The notes under the pieces were generated by a model, which had not been told where the DNA came from, ran no database searches, and was given only the letters and a program-made list of their open reading frames with translations. 64,000 nucleotides of DNA, from contig JABGRG010000003.1 of the NCBI GenBank assembly GCA_018648445.1, positions 1-64,000 of the forward strand. Reading direction: 5' to 3'. Of the stretch, positions 29,463 to 37,734 are shown piece by piece. Numbering within the stretch: position 1 is the first letter of the stretch; every line of letters starts with the position of its first letter. Source of the stretch: Rhodospirillales bacterium (GTDB lineage Bacteria; Pseudomonadota; Alphaproteobacteria; Rhodospirillales_A; JACZKS01). The position numbers were made by a program, and so were the translations under genes.

Positions 29463-30287
29463 TCAGTTCGCGACGTTTAGCGACCAGTCGTAGGCGTAGC
29501 CGTCGATTTGTTTGACCCCGGCCAGCGCGCTTTCGAGCGCGCCTTCGGCGAAGCGCTTGATGTGGGCGATCACGGTTTCATCGGTGCCGCCGAAGTCGGC
29601 CTTGTACCAATCAAAGATGGCTGAAACGGTCAACCGCCCGTCTTTCACGTGCGCGCCACGGGGATGGTTGATAAATGCGCGTGCCGCGCCCGTCAGCATC
29701 TTGTCGGCCGTTCGCCTGGTAAACGCCGTCGTCGCCAGATTGGGGCAACCGGTTGCCGCACAATTCAGGGCGTAATGGATGCGCGGGTCCATCCAGATGG
29801 GCCGCAAAATCCGGTGTTCTATATCGTCCAGACTGATGTCTTCGTTTTCCACGCGGGCCAGCTTCTTTCCCCACGGGCCGTCGGCGAGCAGGCCTGGCGA
29901 GACGTCGATGTCGCGGATGGAGGCGACGGGGAAGTGATCCAGGACGGTGCGGACGGTAAGGGCGTTGTACAGGTTGATCCAGTACGCCAGTTGGTCGGCG
30001 CGGCTGAGCTGCGATACCGGCACGCTTTCAAGGCGCTCGACATAAGATTGCAGGTTCGCCCGGTCTTCGGCGCTTACGACGCCGTAGGCGACACGATTGA
30101 TGCCGTCCTTGTCTTCCACGACATAGGCTTGAAGAAAATCGTCCCACGCCGCGTGATCGACGAGGCGGGCCGACGCGGGATCGTTCGTCACCCAGCGGCT
30201 CCACAACTCGGCTTTGGGCGCGGCCACGGCCGAGGCCGACGGCGCCAATACCAACAAGACCAAAAAAAAGCGCGCAAGAAGGCGCAT
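29463..30287 (-). CDS. DUF547 secreted protein
   Basis: A 274-residue protein with a signal peptide (RLLARFFLVLLVLAPSASA). The DUF547 domain is marked by LAYWINLYNALTVRTVLDHF and HYALNCAATGCPNL. The Cys and His in these blocks are conserved, and a papain-like fold has been proposed for the family, but activity is unproven. The start MRLLAR is chosen because GGAG lies six bases upstream; ATG 30293 is an alternative. It is convergent with ggt. Confidence 0.86.
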   Translation of the reverse strand: MRLLARFFLVLLVLAPSASAVAAPKAELWSRWVTNDPASARLVDHAAWDDFLQAYVVEDKDGINRVAYGVVSAEDRANLQSYVERLESVPVSQLSRADQLAYWINLYNALTVRTVLDHFPVASIRDIDVSPGLLADGPWGKKLARVENEDISLDDIEHRILRPIWMDPRIHYALNCAATGCPNLATTAFTRRTADKMLTGAARAFINHPRGAHVKDGRLTVSAIFDWYKADFGGTDETVIAHIKRFAEGALESALAGVKQIDGYAYDWSLNVAN

Positions 30288-30352
30288 AAACATCTCCAAG
30301 CCAATATTTCCAAAGCGAAAATAGCGGTAAGGAAAAAGAAACGCCAGCGCGA

Positions 30353-31138
30353 TTATCCGTATGCGACGATAAACAACCGTCTAAAGGGAAACAGTGTTTT
30401 ACCATCCGCTTGTGGCGGATAGGCGGCAAGGATACGCGCCGAGTATTCTTCCAGGAAGCCAGCGCGTTCGTTCTCGTCTAGTTTTTCCAGAATGGGCCGC
30501 AGGGCCGTTCCCCGGGTGAATTCGACGACCGGGTTCTCACCTTCCAATACTTGGTGGTAGATGGTTTCCCAGATGGAAAGCCGCCCGGCGACGGGAGCAA
30601 GGATTGAATAGTAGGTTTCGGGTGCGGCCACAGGGGCCGCCTCGCGTTCGGCGGGAAATTTGGTGGCCCACGGACCGGCGCAAATAGCATCGAACATGCA
30701 GGTATGCGAGGGCGCCGCGTGGTTGCGCGGCATTTGCACGGCCAGCACGCCGCCGGGGCTTAGCATGTCCATCAGCCGCGGAAACAGGGTTTCATGATCG
30801 CCAAGCCATTGCAGGGCGGCGTTGGAATACAAGAGATCGGCCGGTTCCGGCGATTTCCAGGAATTAAGGTTGGCCCTGACCCATTCGATATTGGCCCATT
30901 CGATATCATCGTCCCCGCCATCGCGGGCCTTGGCCAGCATGTCGGCCGACGAGTCGAGCCCCGTTATGCGTGCTTGCGGCCAGCGCGCCGCCACAAGGCG
31001 GGTGGGGTTGCCCGCGCCGCATCCCAGATCGAAAATCCGGTCCGGTGCTTGCAGCGCAATGCCTGCCAATAGATCCTGTGCCGGGCGCTGACGCTCGGCG
31101 CGGAATTTCAGATATTGTGTGCTATCCCATGACGGCAT
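30353..31138 (-). CDS. tam: Trans-aconitate 2-methyltransferase
   Basis: SAM-dependent methyltransferase that esterifies trans-aconitate, relieving inhibition of aconitase. At 261 residues it starts MPSWDSTQYLKFRAERQRPA and has the SAM motif IFDLGCGAGNPTRLVA and SNAALQWLGDHETLFPRL typical of Tam. A 15-base direct duplication (30880-30891 and 30895-30906 share a 12-base core) encodes an EWANIEW insertion near residue 80. It is probably monocistronic. Confidence 0.9.
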   Translation of the reverse strand: MPSWDSTQYLKFRAERQRPAQDLLAGIALQAPDRIFDLGCGAGNPTRLVAARWPQARITGLDSSADMLAKARDGGDDDIEWANIEWVRANLNSWKSPEPADLLYSNAALQWLGDHETLFPRLMDMLSPGGVLAVQMPRNHAAPSHTCMFDAICAGPWATKFPAEREAAPVAAPETYYSILAPVAGRLSIWETIYHQVLEGENPVVEFTRGTALRPILEKLDENERAGFLEEYSARILAAYPPQADGKTLFPFRRLFIVAYG

Positions 31139-31159
31139 TGTAAGGGTTGCTTCCCCTGG

Positions 31160-31909
31160 TCAGTGCGCCTGCCCGCCCGCCAACTCCGCCAATTCGCCGG
31201 GCGTCATTCCGGCCCGAAAGGCAATGGCGCGCATTGTTTCCCCGTCTTCGAACGGCACGTTGGCCGCGGCAAGTTTGGCCTTCACTGCTTGGTAGTCCAA
31301 ACGAAAGCGTTTGGCAACGTCGAGCACGGTCATACGGCCGTATCCGCCACCACCTCCTCCTCCTTCGCCCCTCGCCGCGCCGGATTGCGTTTTTGCGGCT
31401 GATTGGGCGAGGGCGGCGTCGATTGCATCGGCCACGTTTTGCAGGGCTTCGGCGTGTTGGTCCCCGCCGCTACCGCCACTACCACGCTGGGCGGGGGTGG
31501 GGCCGGCCCAATACTCGTTTTTGACCCAATCTCTAAATTCGATGACGTAGTCGACGGGCGGCAACATCCCGATCGACCCGATCACCAGAAAAGCGGTGAT
31601 GGCGATCGCGCTCAAGGCTTCCCAGCGCCGGTTAAAACCCTTGGCCGCTTTCGAAATCAGATAGTGTTTGAGCGGTTTCCAGTTGAAGTAAAGGTGCACG
31701 AAACCGGCCAGAATGAACATCACGCCGGTGACGATATGCACGTTTCCCCATTCTTCCTTGCCAAGCGACCAAAGGGTCCAACCGGTCCATTTGGCGATGC
31801 GGCCCACGGGCGTCACGTAAAGGACGACGCCCGTGATGGTGGCCGCAACAAAGCCGGTGGTCATGAGGAAGGCAATCAGGCTACGAAAATAAAACTTGCG
31901 GGATTTCAT
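31160..31909 (-). CDS. DUF4405 membrane protein with fused C-terminal helical domain
   Basis: A 249-residue protein. Residues 1-130 form a DUF4405 unit with hydrophobic helices at about 11-32, 56-75 and 100-118, and His58 and His72 within WGNVHIVTGVMFILAGFVHL, the probable haem-ligand region of this cytochrome-like family. A Gly-rich linker (142-150 and 182-189) leads to a C-terminal helical domain (193-247). That domain aligns without gaps over 50 residues with residues 77-126 of the neighbouring 131-residue protein. It is the third gene of a minus-strand operon with a second DUF4405 gene. DUF4405 proteins are linked to flavinylated electron-transfer systems; no ApbE is in this window. Confidence 0.82.
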   Translation of the reverse strand: MKSRKFYFRSLIAFLMTTGFVAATITGVVLYVTPVGRIAKWTGWTLWSLGKEEWGNVHIVTGVMFILAGFVHLYFNWKPLKHYLISKAAKGFNRRWEALSAIAITAFLVIGSIGMLPPVDYVIEFRDWVKNEYWAGPTPAQRGSGGSGGDQHAEALQNVADAIDAALAQSAAKTQSGAARGEGGGGGGGYGRMTVLDVAKRFRLDYQAVKAKLAAANVPFEDGETMRAIAFRAGMTPGELAELAGGQAH

Positions 31910-31940
31910 GACCTAACCTCGTTCTTGAACTTTGCCCCGG

Positions 31941-32336
31941 TTAGCTCTTGACCAGAACCAATTTGAGAATATCGACGGGCGTGACCTTTAGCTTGTTGGC
32001 AAGGTCCTTCATGGTTTCCGTGCCGGTGGCTTCAACACCCGCCTTGGCCAGGCGCTTCTTGGCCTTGTCCATGGGGAAACCGATCTTTTCGCAGAATTCG
32101 GCCAGGGTCTTTTTGCCGACGCCCGTTCCGTTGAAACGTTCTTCAACCAGTTCGGCGGTGTAGGCGGACGCCGAAATGGCCTCGGGCTGCTTCTCGAACT
32201 TCTTGATGCGCATGTAGACATCCATGGCGCTCATGCCGTTCAGCTTGGCGATTTCCCCCAGGCTTTGGCGCGGCCCTTCGAATTTGAAACCCTGCGAACG
32301 CAACTCGGCGACCGCTTTTTTCAGATCCATGTTCAT
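31941..32336 (-). CDS. Small soluble two-repeat helical protein, partner of DUF4405
   Basis: A 131-residue protein with two similar helical units: SLGEIAKLNGMSAMDVYMRI (25-44) and TLAEFCEKIGFPMDKAKKRL (77-96), each resembling a small helix-turn-helix. Residues 77-126 align with the C-terminal domain of the next gene product (13 of 50 identical by hand count, including ETM and TP). It overlaps the upstream DUF4405 gene by four bases (ATGA), so the two proteins are made together. No named family is recognised. A cytoplasmic partner or regulator of the membrane protein is inferred. Confidence 0.78.
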   Translation of the reverse strand: MNMDLKKAVAELRSQGFKFEGPRQSLGEIAKLNGMSAMDVYMRIKKFEKQPEAISASAYTAELVEERFNGTGVGKKTLAEFCEKIGFPMDKAKKRLAKAGVEATGTETMKDLANKLKVTPVDILKLVLVKS

Positions 32337-32818
32337 TTTCTTGGAAAGGCGGCGAGCGCCACTTCCTCGGCGTGACCGAACGGCGGCTGATAATCGTCGC
32401 TCACCACCCAGGCGTCCTTGGCCCAGGCGTTAAAGTCGAAAAGGTAAGAGAACGGCGGGGCCTTGGTCACGGCGCCGGTAATCAGCACGCCGGCGAGAAC
32501 AAGCGCGAAGATCACTTCCTTGCGGGGCTTTTTGAGGTTGAGCCGCCCCTTCTCGCGCTTGGCGAGGAAGGCTTTGAAGGTCGGCCAGTTGTAGGGATAA
32601 AGGTGAACGATCCCGGCAATAATGAACAGCACGGAGAACACGATATGGATGTTGGCCCAGTCGTCCTTGAGCAGCCCCAGCAGTTCCCAGTCAACCCAGT
32701 TGGCGATACGCCCCTGCGGCGTAATGAAAATAACGATGCCGGTAACGATGCAGGCCAGGAATGACGCCGCGACGAAAAACGTCATCAGCGAGCGTACATT
32801 CAGTTTTTTCTTATCCAT
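32333..32818 (-). CDS. DUF4405 membrane protein (flavinylation-associated cytochrome-like)
   Basis: A 161-residue membrane protein with hydrophobic helices at about 9-31, 48-67 and 91-108. WANIHIVFSVLFIIAGIVHL carries the two conserved His residues. It aligns throughout its length with the DUF4405 half of the gene two places downstream. The start MDKKKLNVRSL follows GGAGAG; an in-frame GTG-initiated extension is not supported. It is the first gene of the operon, with a 150-base upstream region containing a perfect 10-base palindrome (32898-32907). Confidence 0.83.
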   Translation of the reverse strand: MDKKKLNVRSLMTFFVAASFLACIVTGIVIFITPQGRIANWVDWELLGLLKDDWANIHIVFSVLFIIAGIVHLYPYNWPTFKAFLAKREKGRLNLKKPRKEVIFALVLAGVLITGAVTKAPPFSYLFDFNAWAKDAWVVSDDYQPPFGHAEEVALAAFPRK

Positions 32819-32970
32819 AATATCTCTCCGCGTGAGAGGGGCGCGGCCCAATCAAAGCAGCCGTAAAGTCCCCCGGGTGTTTGTTGGGGCCTTTAAAACA
32901 CGCGTGTATTTCAGGATGATGTCGATGAGCGGCAGTTTTTGTAACCGAATGTTTCAGACGTCCGGGCCGG

Positions 32971-34398
32971 TTACGAAGCGTTACCAAAGGTTGGAAGCTC
33001 GATGCGGAAAATAACGCCGGTTTCGTCGGATTTGGCCAGAACGATATCGCCGTCATGGGCGCGAACGACATCGCGCACGATCACCAGACCAAGGCCCGTA
33101 CCGCTTCTGCCCGCCGATCCGCTAAAGGGCTGAAACAGGTTCTCCATCGCTTGTGGCGGAAATCCGGGACCATTGTCGGAAATGTCGATGAATATCCGTT
33201 CGCCCTCGAGCCGGGCGTCCAGGGTAAAAACGCTGGCTCCGGCCTGGGCCGAATTCCGCGCCAGATTTTCGATGACCCGGATAAGCTGATTGTTGTCGGC
33301 CTCGATCTCGATTTCCGGATCGATGCGGTTTTGCCATTGCAATTCACAGACGGCCAGATGTTTGGGGTCGCCCTCGCAAAAAGTCTTCAGCATATCTTCA
33401 ACTTCAAGCGCTAGGGCATGAAGATTGACCAGCGAAAGCCGCACCTTGGGAGTGCCGTCGCCGACGAAATTCAGGGTTTGACTGCACAGATGCACCGCGC
33501 GGTCGATAGCACCGAAAAGGCGTGGCGCCACCTTCTGAACCTCGGGATCGGAAATTTGGGCAAGTTTGTCGGAAACCAGCATGGCGGTGGCCAGACTGTT
33601 GCGCAGGTCGTGGTTGATCTTGGCCACCGCCGCGCCCAGGGTCGCCAGTCTGGATTTCTGGTGAAGGGCGGCGCGAATATCGCGCTGCATGCCGGCCAGT
33701 TGTCGTTCCGCCTCGCCGATTTCGTCCAGCCGCGCGCCGGGAACGATAATTCGCGCCTCGTCCTCGGGGTCTTCTTGGAACGAGCCCATGCTGTGCATGA
33801 CCCTTCGCATGGGACCCACAAGAAGCCACTGCAGGCTGAGGAATACCGCACACCCTGTAATCAGCGAGATAACCACCGAGAGCTGCAGGATGCGGGTTGA
33901 ATAGTCGTACATGGCCATGCGCATGGGCGTTTCGTCGATGACCACCTCGACCGTGACGCCTGAGTCCTTGGGCGAACGCGCAACGACCCGCAGGACGCGG
34001 TTGTCTTCCTGAAACAAGGTGTCGAAGGCGGCGGGAAGCCAGTCGGTGGCCGAAGCGTCGCGCAAATCCAGGGTCCGGTCCACCTTGGGCGGCATGTCCT
34101 TGCTCAGGGCCAGCATGCGCCGTTCGGCCCGGTTCAGGACAATGGCGTAGGCTCCGGCGTGAAACAAAAGCTCGTTTTCCAGATCCTCGCTGACCATGGC
34201 GTCGGCCGTGGCTTCCAAGGCCAGTCCCGCCAGATGCGATTCGGCAATGATGTTTTCCAGATAGACCTTGCGGAAACGCGAGATCGAGGGCGCATAGATA
34301 AGGAATTCGGCAATCATCACGAAGACGGCCGTCAGCAGCAGCAAGCGCGCCGAAAGGCTGACACCCTTGGATGATTGCTCAGGTTGACGCTGCGTCAT
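32971..34398 (-). CDS. Membrane sensor histidine kinase
   Basis: A 475-residue inner-membrane kinase. Two transmembrane helices (about 15-35 and 178-200) flank a periplasmic sensor region of about 140 residues without a recognised domain. A HAMP-like segment follows, then the phosphoacceptor AKINHDLRNSLATAM, the N-box IRVIENLARNSAQAG, and ATP-lid boxes DNGPGFPP and GTGLGLVIV. No response regulator is adjacent. It begins ten bases after the stop of the FAD-oxidoreductase gene, so these are likely co-transcribed. Confidence 0.93.
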   Translation of the reverse strand: MTQRQPEQSSKGVSLSARLLLLTAVFVMIAEFLIYAPSISRFRKVYLENIIAESHLAGLALEATADAMVSEDLENELLFHAGAYAIVLNRAERRMLALSKDMPPKVDRTLDLRDASATDWLPAAFDTLFQEDNRVLRVVARSPKDSGVTVEVVIDETPMRMAMYDYSTRILQLSVVISLITGCAVFLSLQWLLVGPMRRVMHSMGSFQEDPEDEARIIVPGARLDEIGEAERQLAGMQRDIRAALHQKSRLATLGAAVAKINHDLRNSLATAMLVSDKLAQISDPEVQKVAPRLFGAIDRAVHLCSQTLNFVGDGTPKVRLSLVNLHALALEVEDMLKTFCEGDPKHLAVCELQWQNRIDPEIEIEADNNQLIRVIENLARNSAQAGASVFTLDARLEGERIFIDISDNGPGFPPQAMENLFQPFSGSAGRSGTGLGLVIVRDVVRAHDGDIVLAKSDETGVIFRIELPTFGNAS

Positions 34399-34407
34399 GA
34401 GAAAAAT

Positions 34408-35832
34408 CTAGCCGAATCGGGCCAGAAAGCGAACCAGCTTTTTTGTGCGCTCGCCAAACAGCGACGGCGTGAAAAAACTTCCCGCCGCCCGTTTGCTGAC
34501 CTCGCTCAGTGTCGGGTAGGGCGCGATCATTCCGGCCACGGCGCCCACCTTCAGCTTGCGGCTGATTGCCAGAACCCAGGTTTGTATGATCTCGCCAGCC
34601 GCCGGGCCGACGATGCTCGCGCCCAAAATGTGGCCGCGCCGGGTGGCGATGACCTTGAGCAGACCGTCGGTTCGTCCTTCCGCCTGGGCGCGGTCGTTTT
34701 CGGCGAAGGGATGACGCAGGATGCGAAGATCGCCATCGTTCAGGCGCTTGCGGGCGTCGGCCTCGGTCAGGCCGACGTGGGCAAGCTCGGGGTCCGTATA
34801 GGTCACCCACGGAACGGCGTCGTAATTGACCTTGGCGGGAAGGCGAAAAAGCGCATTTCTAATCACGATGCCAGCGTGATAGCCGGCCATATGCGTGAAC
34901 TGATATCCGCCGGTTACATCGCCGATGGCGAAAGCGCGTTTATTGCTGGTGCGCAGACGCGCATCGACGTCGATTCCCCTGGGCGAGTATTTGATGCCCG
35001 CGGATTCCAGATCGAGGCCGTCCACATTGGCCCGGCGGCCCGCCGCCACCAGAAGGTGCGAGCCGTCCACATGTGTCGAGTCGCCGAAGTGGACGCGCAC
35101 GCCCGCATCGGAATTCCCGACGCGCGCGATCTGAATGCCTTCGCGGATGTCTATGCCGTCGGCCTTTAGGTGATCGCGCAGGATCGCCACCAGTTCGGGA
35201 TCGTCCTTGGGCATGATGGCGAACATTTCCAGGACCGTGACCGCGCAGCCCAGATGCCGGTGCGCCTGCGCCATCTCGATGCCGATGGGGCCGCCGCCGA
35301 TGATGATCAGGTGTTCGGGCAACGCGCCGCCACCATCGAAGATGGTTTCGTTGGTGAAATGGGGCGTTTCATCAAGCCCCGGGATCGGCGGCGTTGCAGG
35401 CGAGGAACCGGTGGCGATAACGAATCGCCGCGCCGCTACCCGTTTTCCGCCCGCCATAACTTCGGCAGGTCCGGTGAAACGGGCGGCGTCTTGAATGACC
35501 TGGACGCCCAATCCTTCGAAGCGTTCGACCGAATCCATGGGTGCGATCGCTTCAATAACGCCGCGGACATGCTCATAGACCCGCGCAGCGTCGATTTCAG
35601 GATCGCCGCCGTCGATGCCGAATCGCCCAGAGCTGCGCACGGCTTGCGCCGCGTGGCCGGCGGCCAAAAGCGCCTTGGAGGGGACACAGCCATAGTTCAG
35701 GCAGTCGCCGCCCATTTTTCCTTTTTCGATGAGGACCGTGGATGCGCCCATTTGCGACGCCCCGGCGGCCACGCTCAGACCTCCGGAACCGGCCCCGATG
35801 ACGCATAGATCGGCCTTGACCAAATCAGGCAT
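34408..35832 (-). CDS. FAD-dependent pyridine nucleotide-disulfide oxidoreductase (mercuric-reductase-like)
   Basis: A 474-residue flavoprotein. The FAD motif CVIGAGSGGLSVAAGASQMG is followed by the redox-active disulfide GGDCLNYGCVPSKALL. The NAD-binding domain has LIIIGGGPIGIEMAQAHRHL and the C-terminal dimer domain VTYTDPELAHVGLTE. It resembles dihydrolipoamide dehydrogenase and MerA, but lacks an N-terminal HMA domain and no mer genes are present. Pairing with a TVP38 gene immediately upstream is common and its function is not established. Confidence 0.9.
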   Translation of the reverse strand: MPDLVKADLCVIGAGSGGLSVAAGASQMGASTVLIEKGKMGGDCLNYGCVPSKALLAAGHAAQAVRSSGRFGIDGGDPEIDAARVYEHVRGVIEAIAPMDSVERFEGLGVQVIQDAARFTGPAEVMAGGKRVAARRFVIATGSSPATPPIPGLDETPHFTNETIFDGGGALPEHLIIIGGGPIGIEMAQAHRHLGCAVTVLEMFAIMPKDDPELVAILRDHLKADGIDIREGIQIARVGNSDAGVRVHFGDSTHVDGSHLLVAAGRRANVDGLDLESAGIKYSPRGIDVDARLRTSNKRAFAIGDVTGGYQFTHMAGYHAGIVIRNALFRLPAKVNYDAVPWVTYTDPELAHVGLTEADARKRLNDGDLRILRHPFAENDRAQAEGRTDGLLKVIATRRGHILGASIVGPAAGEIIQTWVLAISRKLKVGAVAGMIAPYPTLSEVSKRAAGSFFTPSLFGERTKKLVRFLARFG

Positions 35833-35861
35833 GCGTTTCTCCCACCAACCGTTCAGGCCGC

Positions 35862-36602
35862 TCAGGCCGGGCGGCTTCGTATCTTCTTGTAAACGACCGG
35901 GACAAGGGCAAGCAACGCCAAGCCGATCAGGCCGGCGATGATTTCCGGGGTAAGAACGCCCATAGGCGAGAATTCTTCGTTGGAATCCAGAATGCTGCCC
36001 AGCCCCGCGCCAAATGCGGCATACACCGCGGTTCCCGGAATGATCCCGAAAAAGGTGCCGATAACATAGGAGCGCACGCCCACGCCCAGAAAGGCCGGGG
36101 CCAGATTGACCAGCCAGAAGGGAAAGAGCGGTACGAGTCGCAAAACGAGCATGTAACTCAATTCATTTTCGCGGAAACCGGCTTCCATTTTCTTGATGCC
36201 CGGCCCGGCGCGATCGCGCAGATAGTCGCCCAGCGCCAGTTTCGCCACCAGGAACAAAATGGTTGCGCCCAGGGTTGCTCCGACCATCACATAGGCGAGG
36301 CCGAACACCGTGCCGAAGGCAAAGCCGCCGATCACGGTCATCAACGTCCCCGAGGGCGGAATGAACACCACCGTTGCGGCATAGGCGGCGATAAACGATA
36401 CGGCGGCCAACACGGTATTTGCGGCAACCCAGGTCATAAAATCGCTTCGGTTCGCCCGTAATTCCTCGAAACTCAGAATTTCATGAAATCCGAAACCGAA
36501 AAACGCAGCCGCGCCTCCGGCGAGTGCCACCAGCGGCAAAATGCGCCATGAAAAAAGCCGTCGCCGGTTCGCGTCAGATTTGACTTCCGGCAAGACTTCC
36601 AT
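35862..36602 (-). CDS. TVP38/TMEM64 (DedA-like, VTT) membrane protein
   Basis: A 246-residue inner-membrane protein with about six hydrophobic segments. The VTT domain is marked by FIPPSGTLMTVIGGFAFGTVFG and LRLVPLFPFWLVNLAPAFLGV. Relatives are proposed to move lipids or handle membrane potential. The start MEVLPEVKSD is preferred (GGGAG upstream); a much longer in-frame reading has no support. It is the first gene of the TVP38, FAD-oxidoreductase, histidine-kinase run and divergent from rpmH. Confidence 0.9.
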   Translation of the reverse strand: MEVLPEVKSDANRRRLFSWRILPLVALAGGAAAFFGFGFHEILSFEELRANRSDFMTWVAANTVLAAVSFIAAYAATVVFIPPSGTLMTVIGGFAFGTVFGLAYVMVGATLGATILFLVAKLALGDYLRDRAGPGIKKMEAGFRENELSYMLVLRLVPLFPFWLVNLAPAFLGVGVRSYVIGTFFGIIPGTAVYAAFGAGLGSILDSNEEFSPMGVLTPEIIAGLIGLALLALVPVVYKKIRSRPA

Positions 36603-36812
36603 GCATGGGCTCCCTTGGCAGATCGATGTTTTTCCCCGGAAATCCGGGCGTTTCCCCTTTAAGATATTAGCCGGTCCTGTTTTTCCAGCCAGTAAACTGT
36701 GCGTGACCGTTGAAAATAAACCGAAACAATGTACCACAAAGGTCATCGCCGCCGTTGACTTCGGTCGGGCAAATACGTATACAGCGGGCCGGTTTTTGAT
36801 CGGAGAAGTTCC

Positions 36813-36947
36813 GTGAAGCGTACATTTCAACCAAGTAATCTCGTTCGTAAACGTCGGCACGGTTTTCGTTCCCGCATGTCCACCGTCGGTGGCCGTCGGG
36901 TTATCGCGAATCGGCGATCCAAGGGACGCAAGCGTCTCTCGGCTTGA
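36813..36947 (+). CDS. rpmH: 50S ribosomal protein L34
   Basis: A 44-residue ribosomal protein, [20 protein letters not shown] onward, ending [10 protein letters not shown]. It uses a GTG start, with GGAGAA upstream. It is the first gene of the conserved rpmH-rnpA-yidD-yidC run; rnpA begins seven bases after its stop. Confidence 0.97.
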   Translation: MKRTFQPSNLVRKRRHGFRSRMSTVGGRRVIANRRSKGRKRLSA

Positions 36948-36954
36948 TGCCGTC

Positions 36955-37338
36955 ATGTCTCCCGCTGTTCTCCGCCTGAAGCGGCGTCCGGAATTTCTCC
37001 GGGTCGCGGCAACGCGGCGACGGTGGGTTGCGCCGGGGCTGATTGTTCAGGCCCGGTGGCGGCGCACCGACGAGAAGATCGGGTTCGACGGTCCGTTTGT
37101 TCGGGTCGGATTTACTGTAAGCCGAAAGGTGGGAAACGCCGTTGCGCGCAATCGCGCGCGCCGTCGTTTGAAAGCCGCGGCGGAACAGGTGATTCCGACA
37201 CGTGCACGGGCTGGATGCGACCTCGTGGTGATCGGTCGTGCCGCGACGTTGGCGCGGCCTTTTGGCGCGCTTATCGCCGATCTTGAGACGGCGTTAAAGC
37301 GGCTGGACGCCTATGAGCCGGAACCGGCACCCCGGTAA
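36955..37338 (+). CDS. rnpA: Ribonuclease P protein component
   Basis: The basic protein subunit of RNase P, which matures tRNA 5' ends. At 127 residues it starts MSPAVLRLKRRPEFLRVA and carries the RNR signature RVGFTVSRKVGNAVARNRAR. Longer in-frame readings overlap rpmH and are rejected. Confidence 0.95.
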   Translation: MSPAVLRLKRRPEFLRVAATRRRWVAPGLIVQARWRRTDEKIGFDGPFVRVGFTVSRKVGNAVARNRARRRLKAAAEQVIPTRARAGCDLVVIGRAATLARPFGALIADLETALKRLDAYEPEPAPR

Positions 37339-37342
37339 CCGG

Positions 37343-37380
37343 CCATTTGGCGTTTCATTTGCCATTTGGCGTTTCATTTG
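37343..37380. repeat. Tandem 19-bp duplication between rnpA and yidD
   Basis: Two exact adjacent copies of ccatttggcgtttcatttg (37343-37361 and 37362-37380), immediately after the rnpA stop. They lie 30 bases before the yidD start and could affect its translation. Confidence 0.92.
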
Positions 37381-37410
37381 TTTGTAAAGACGGTCAGGAA
37401 AGTAATTGTC

Positions 37411-37683
37411 ATGAATCCGGGACGAAAGCTGGTTTGGGGGTTGGTACGCGGCTACCAGCTCTTTATTTCGCCGGTTCTTCCCGGAAGCTGCCGATATATG
37501 CCTTCGTGTTCGGCCTACGCCGCCGAAGCCGTGCAAACCCATGGCGCGATTCGCGGCGGCTGGCTGGCTCTCAAACGCATGGCCCGTTGTCATCCCTGGG
37601 GCGGCTGGGGTTACGACCCCGTTCCCGGCCCGGACGCCTCGCAAAATCACGACCACGATCACCAACGCTGTACACACACCTAA
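37411..37683 (+). CDS. yidD: Membrane protein insertion efficiency factor
   Basis: A 90-residue YidD protein: [20 protein letters not shown] then [11 protein letters not shown] and the [13 protein letters not shown] end block, with the conserved Cys residues. It assists YidC-dependent insertion. The C-terminal His/Asp-rich tail (NHDHDHQRC) is variable in the family. yidC starts 51 bases later. Confidence 0.94.
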   Translation: MNPGRKLVWGLVRGYQLFISPVLPGSCRYMPSCSAYAAEAVQTHGAIRGGWLALKRMARCHPWGGWGYDPVPGPDASQNHDHDHQRCTHT

Positions 37684-37734
37684 ATCAAGCGCAACGACGC
37701 GCAGAAGAAAAATACCGGAGGAGAAACGGAACTA

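Noticed and set aside
32898..32907. Palindrome acacgcgtgt upstream of the DUF4405 operon
   Set aside because: A single 10-base palindrome in GC-rich DNA is too weak to call an operator without conservation data; it is mentioned only in the gene entry.
34408..35832. Mercuric reductase (merA) assignment
   Set aside because: The disulfide oxidoreductase fold is clear, but there is no HMA domain, no merR, merT or merP gene, and the TVP38 neighbour points to a different, unknown role.
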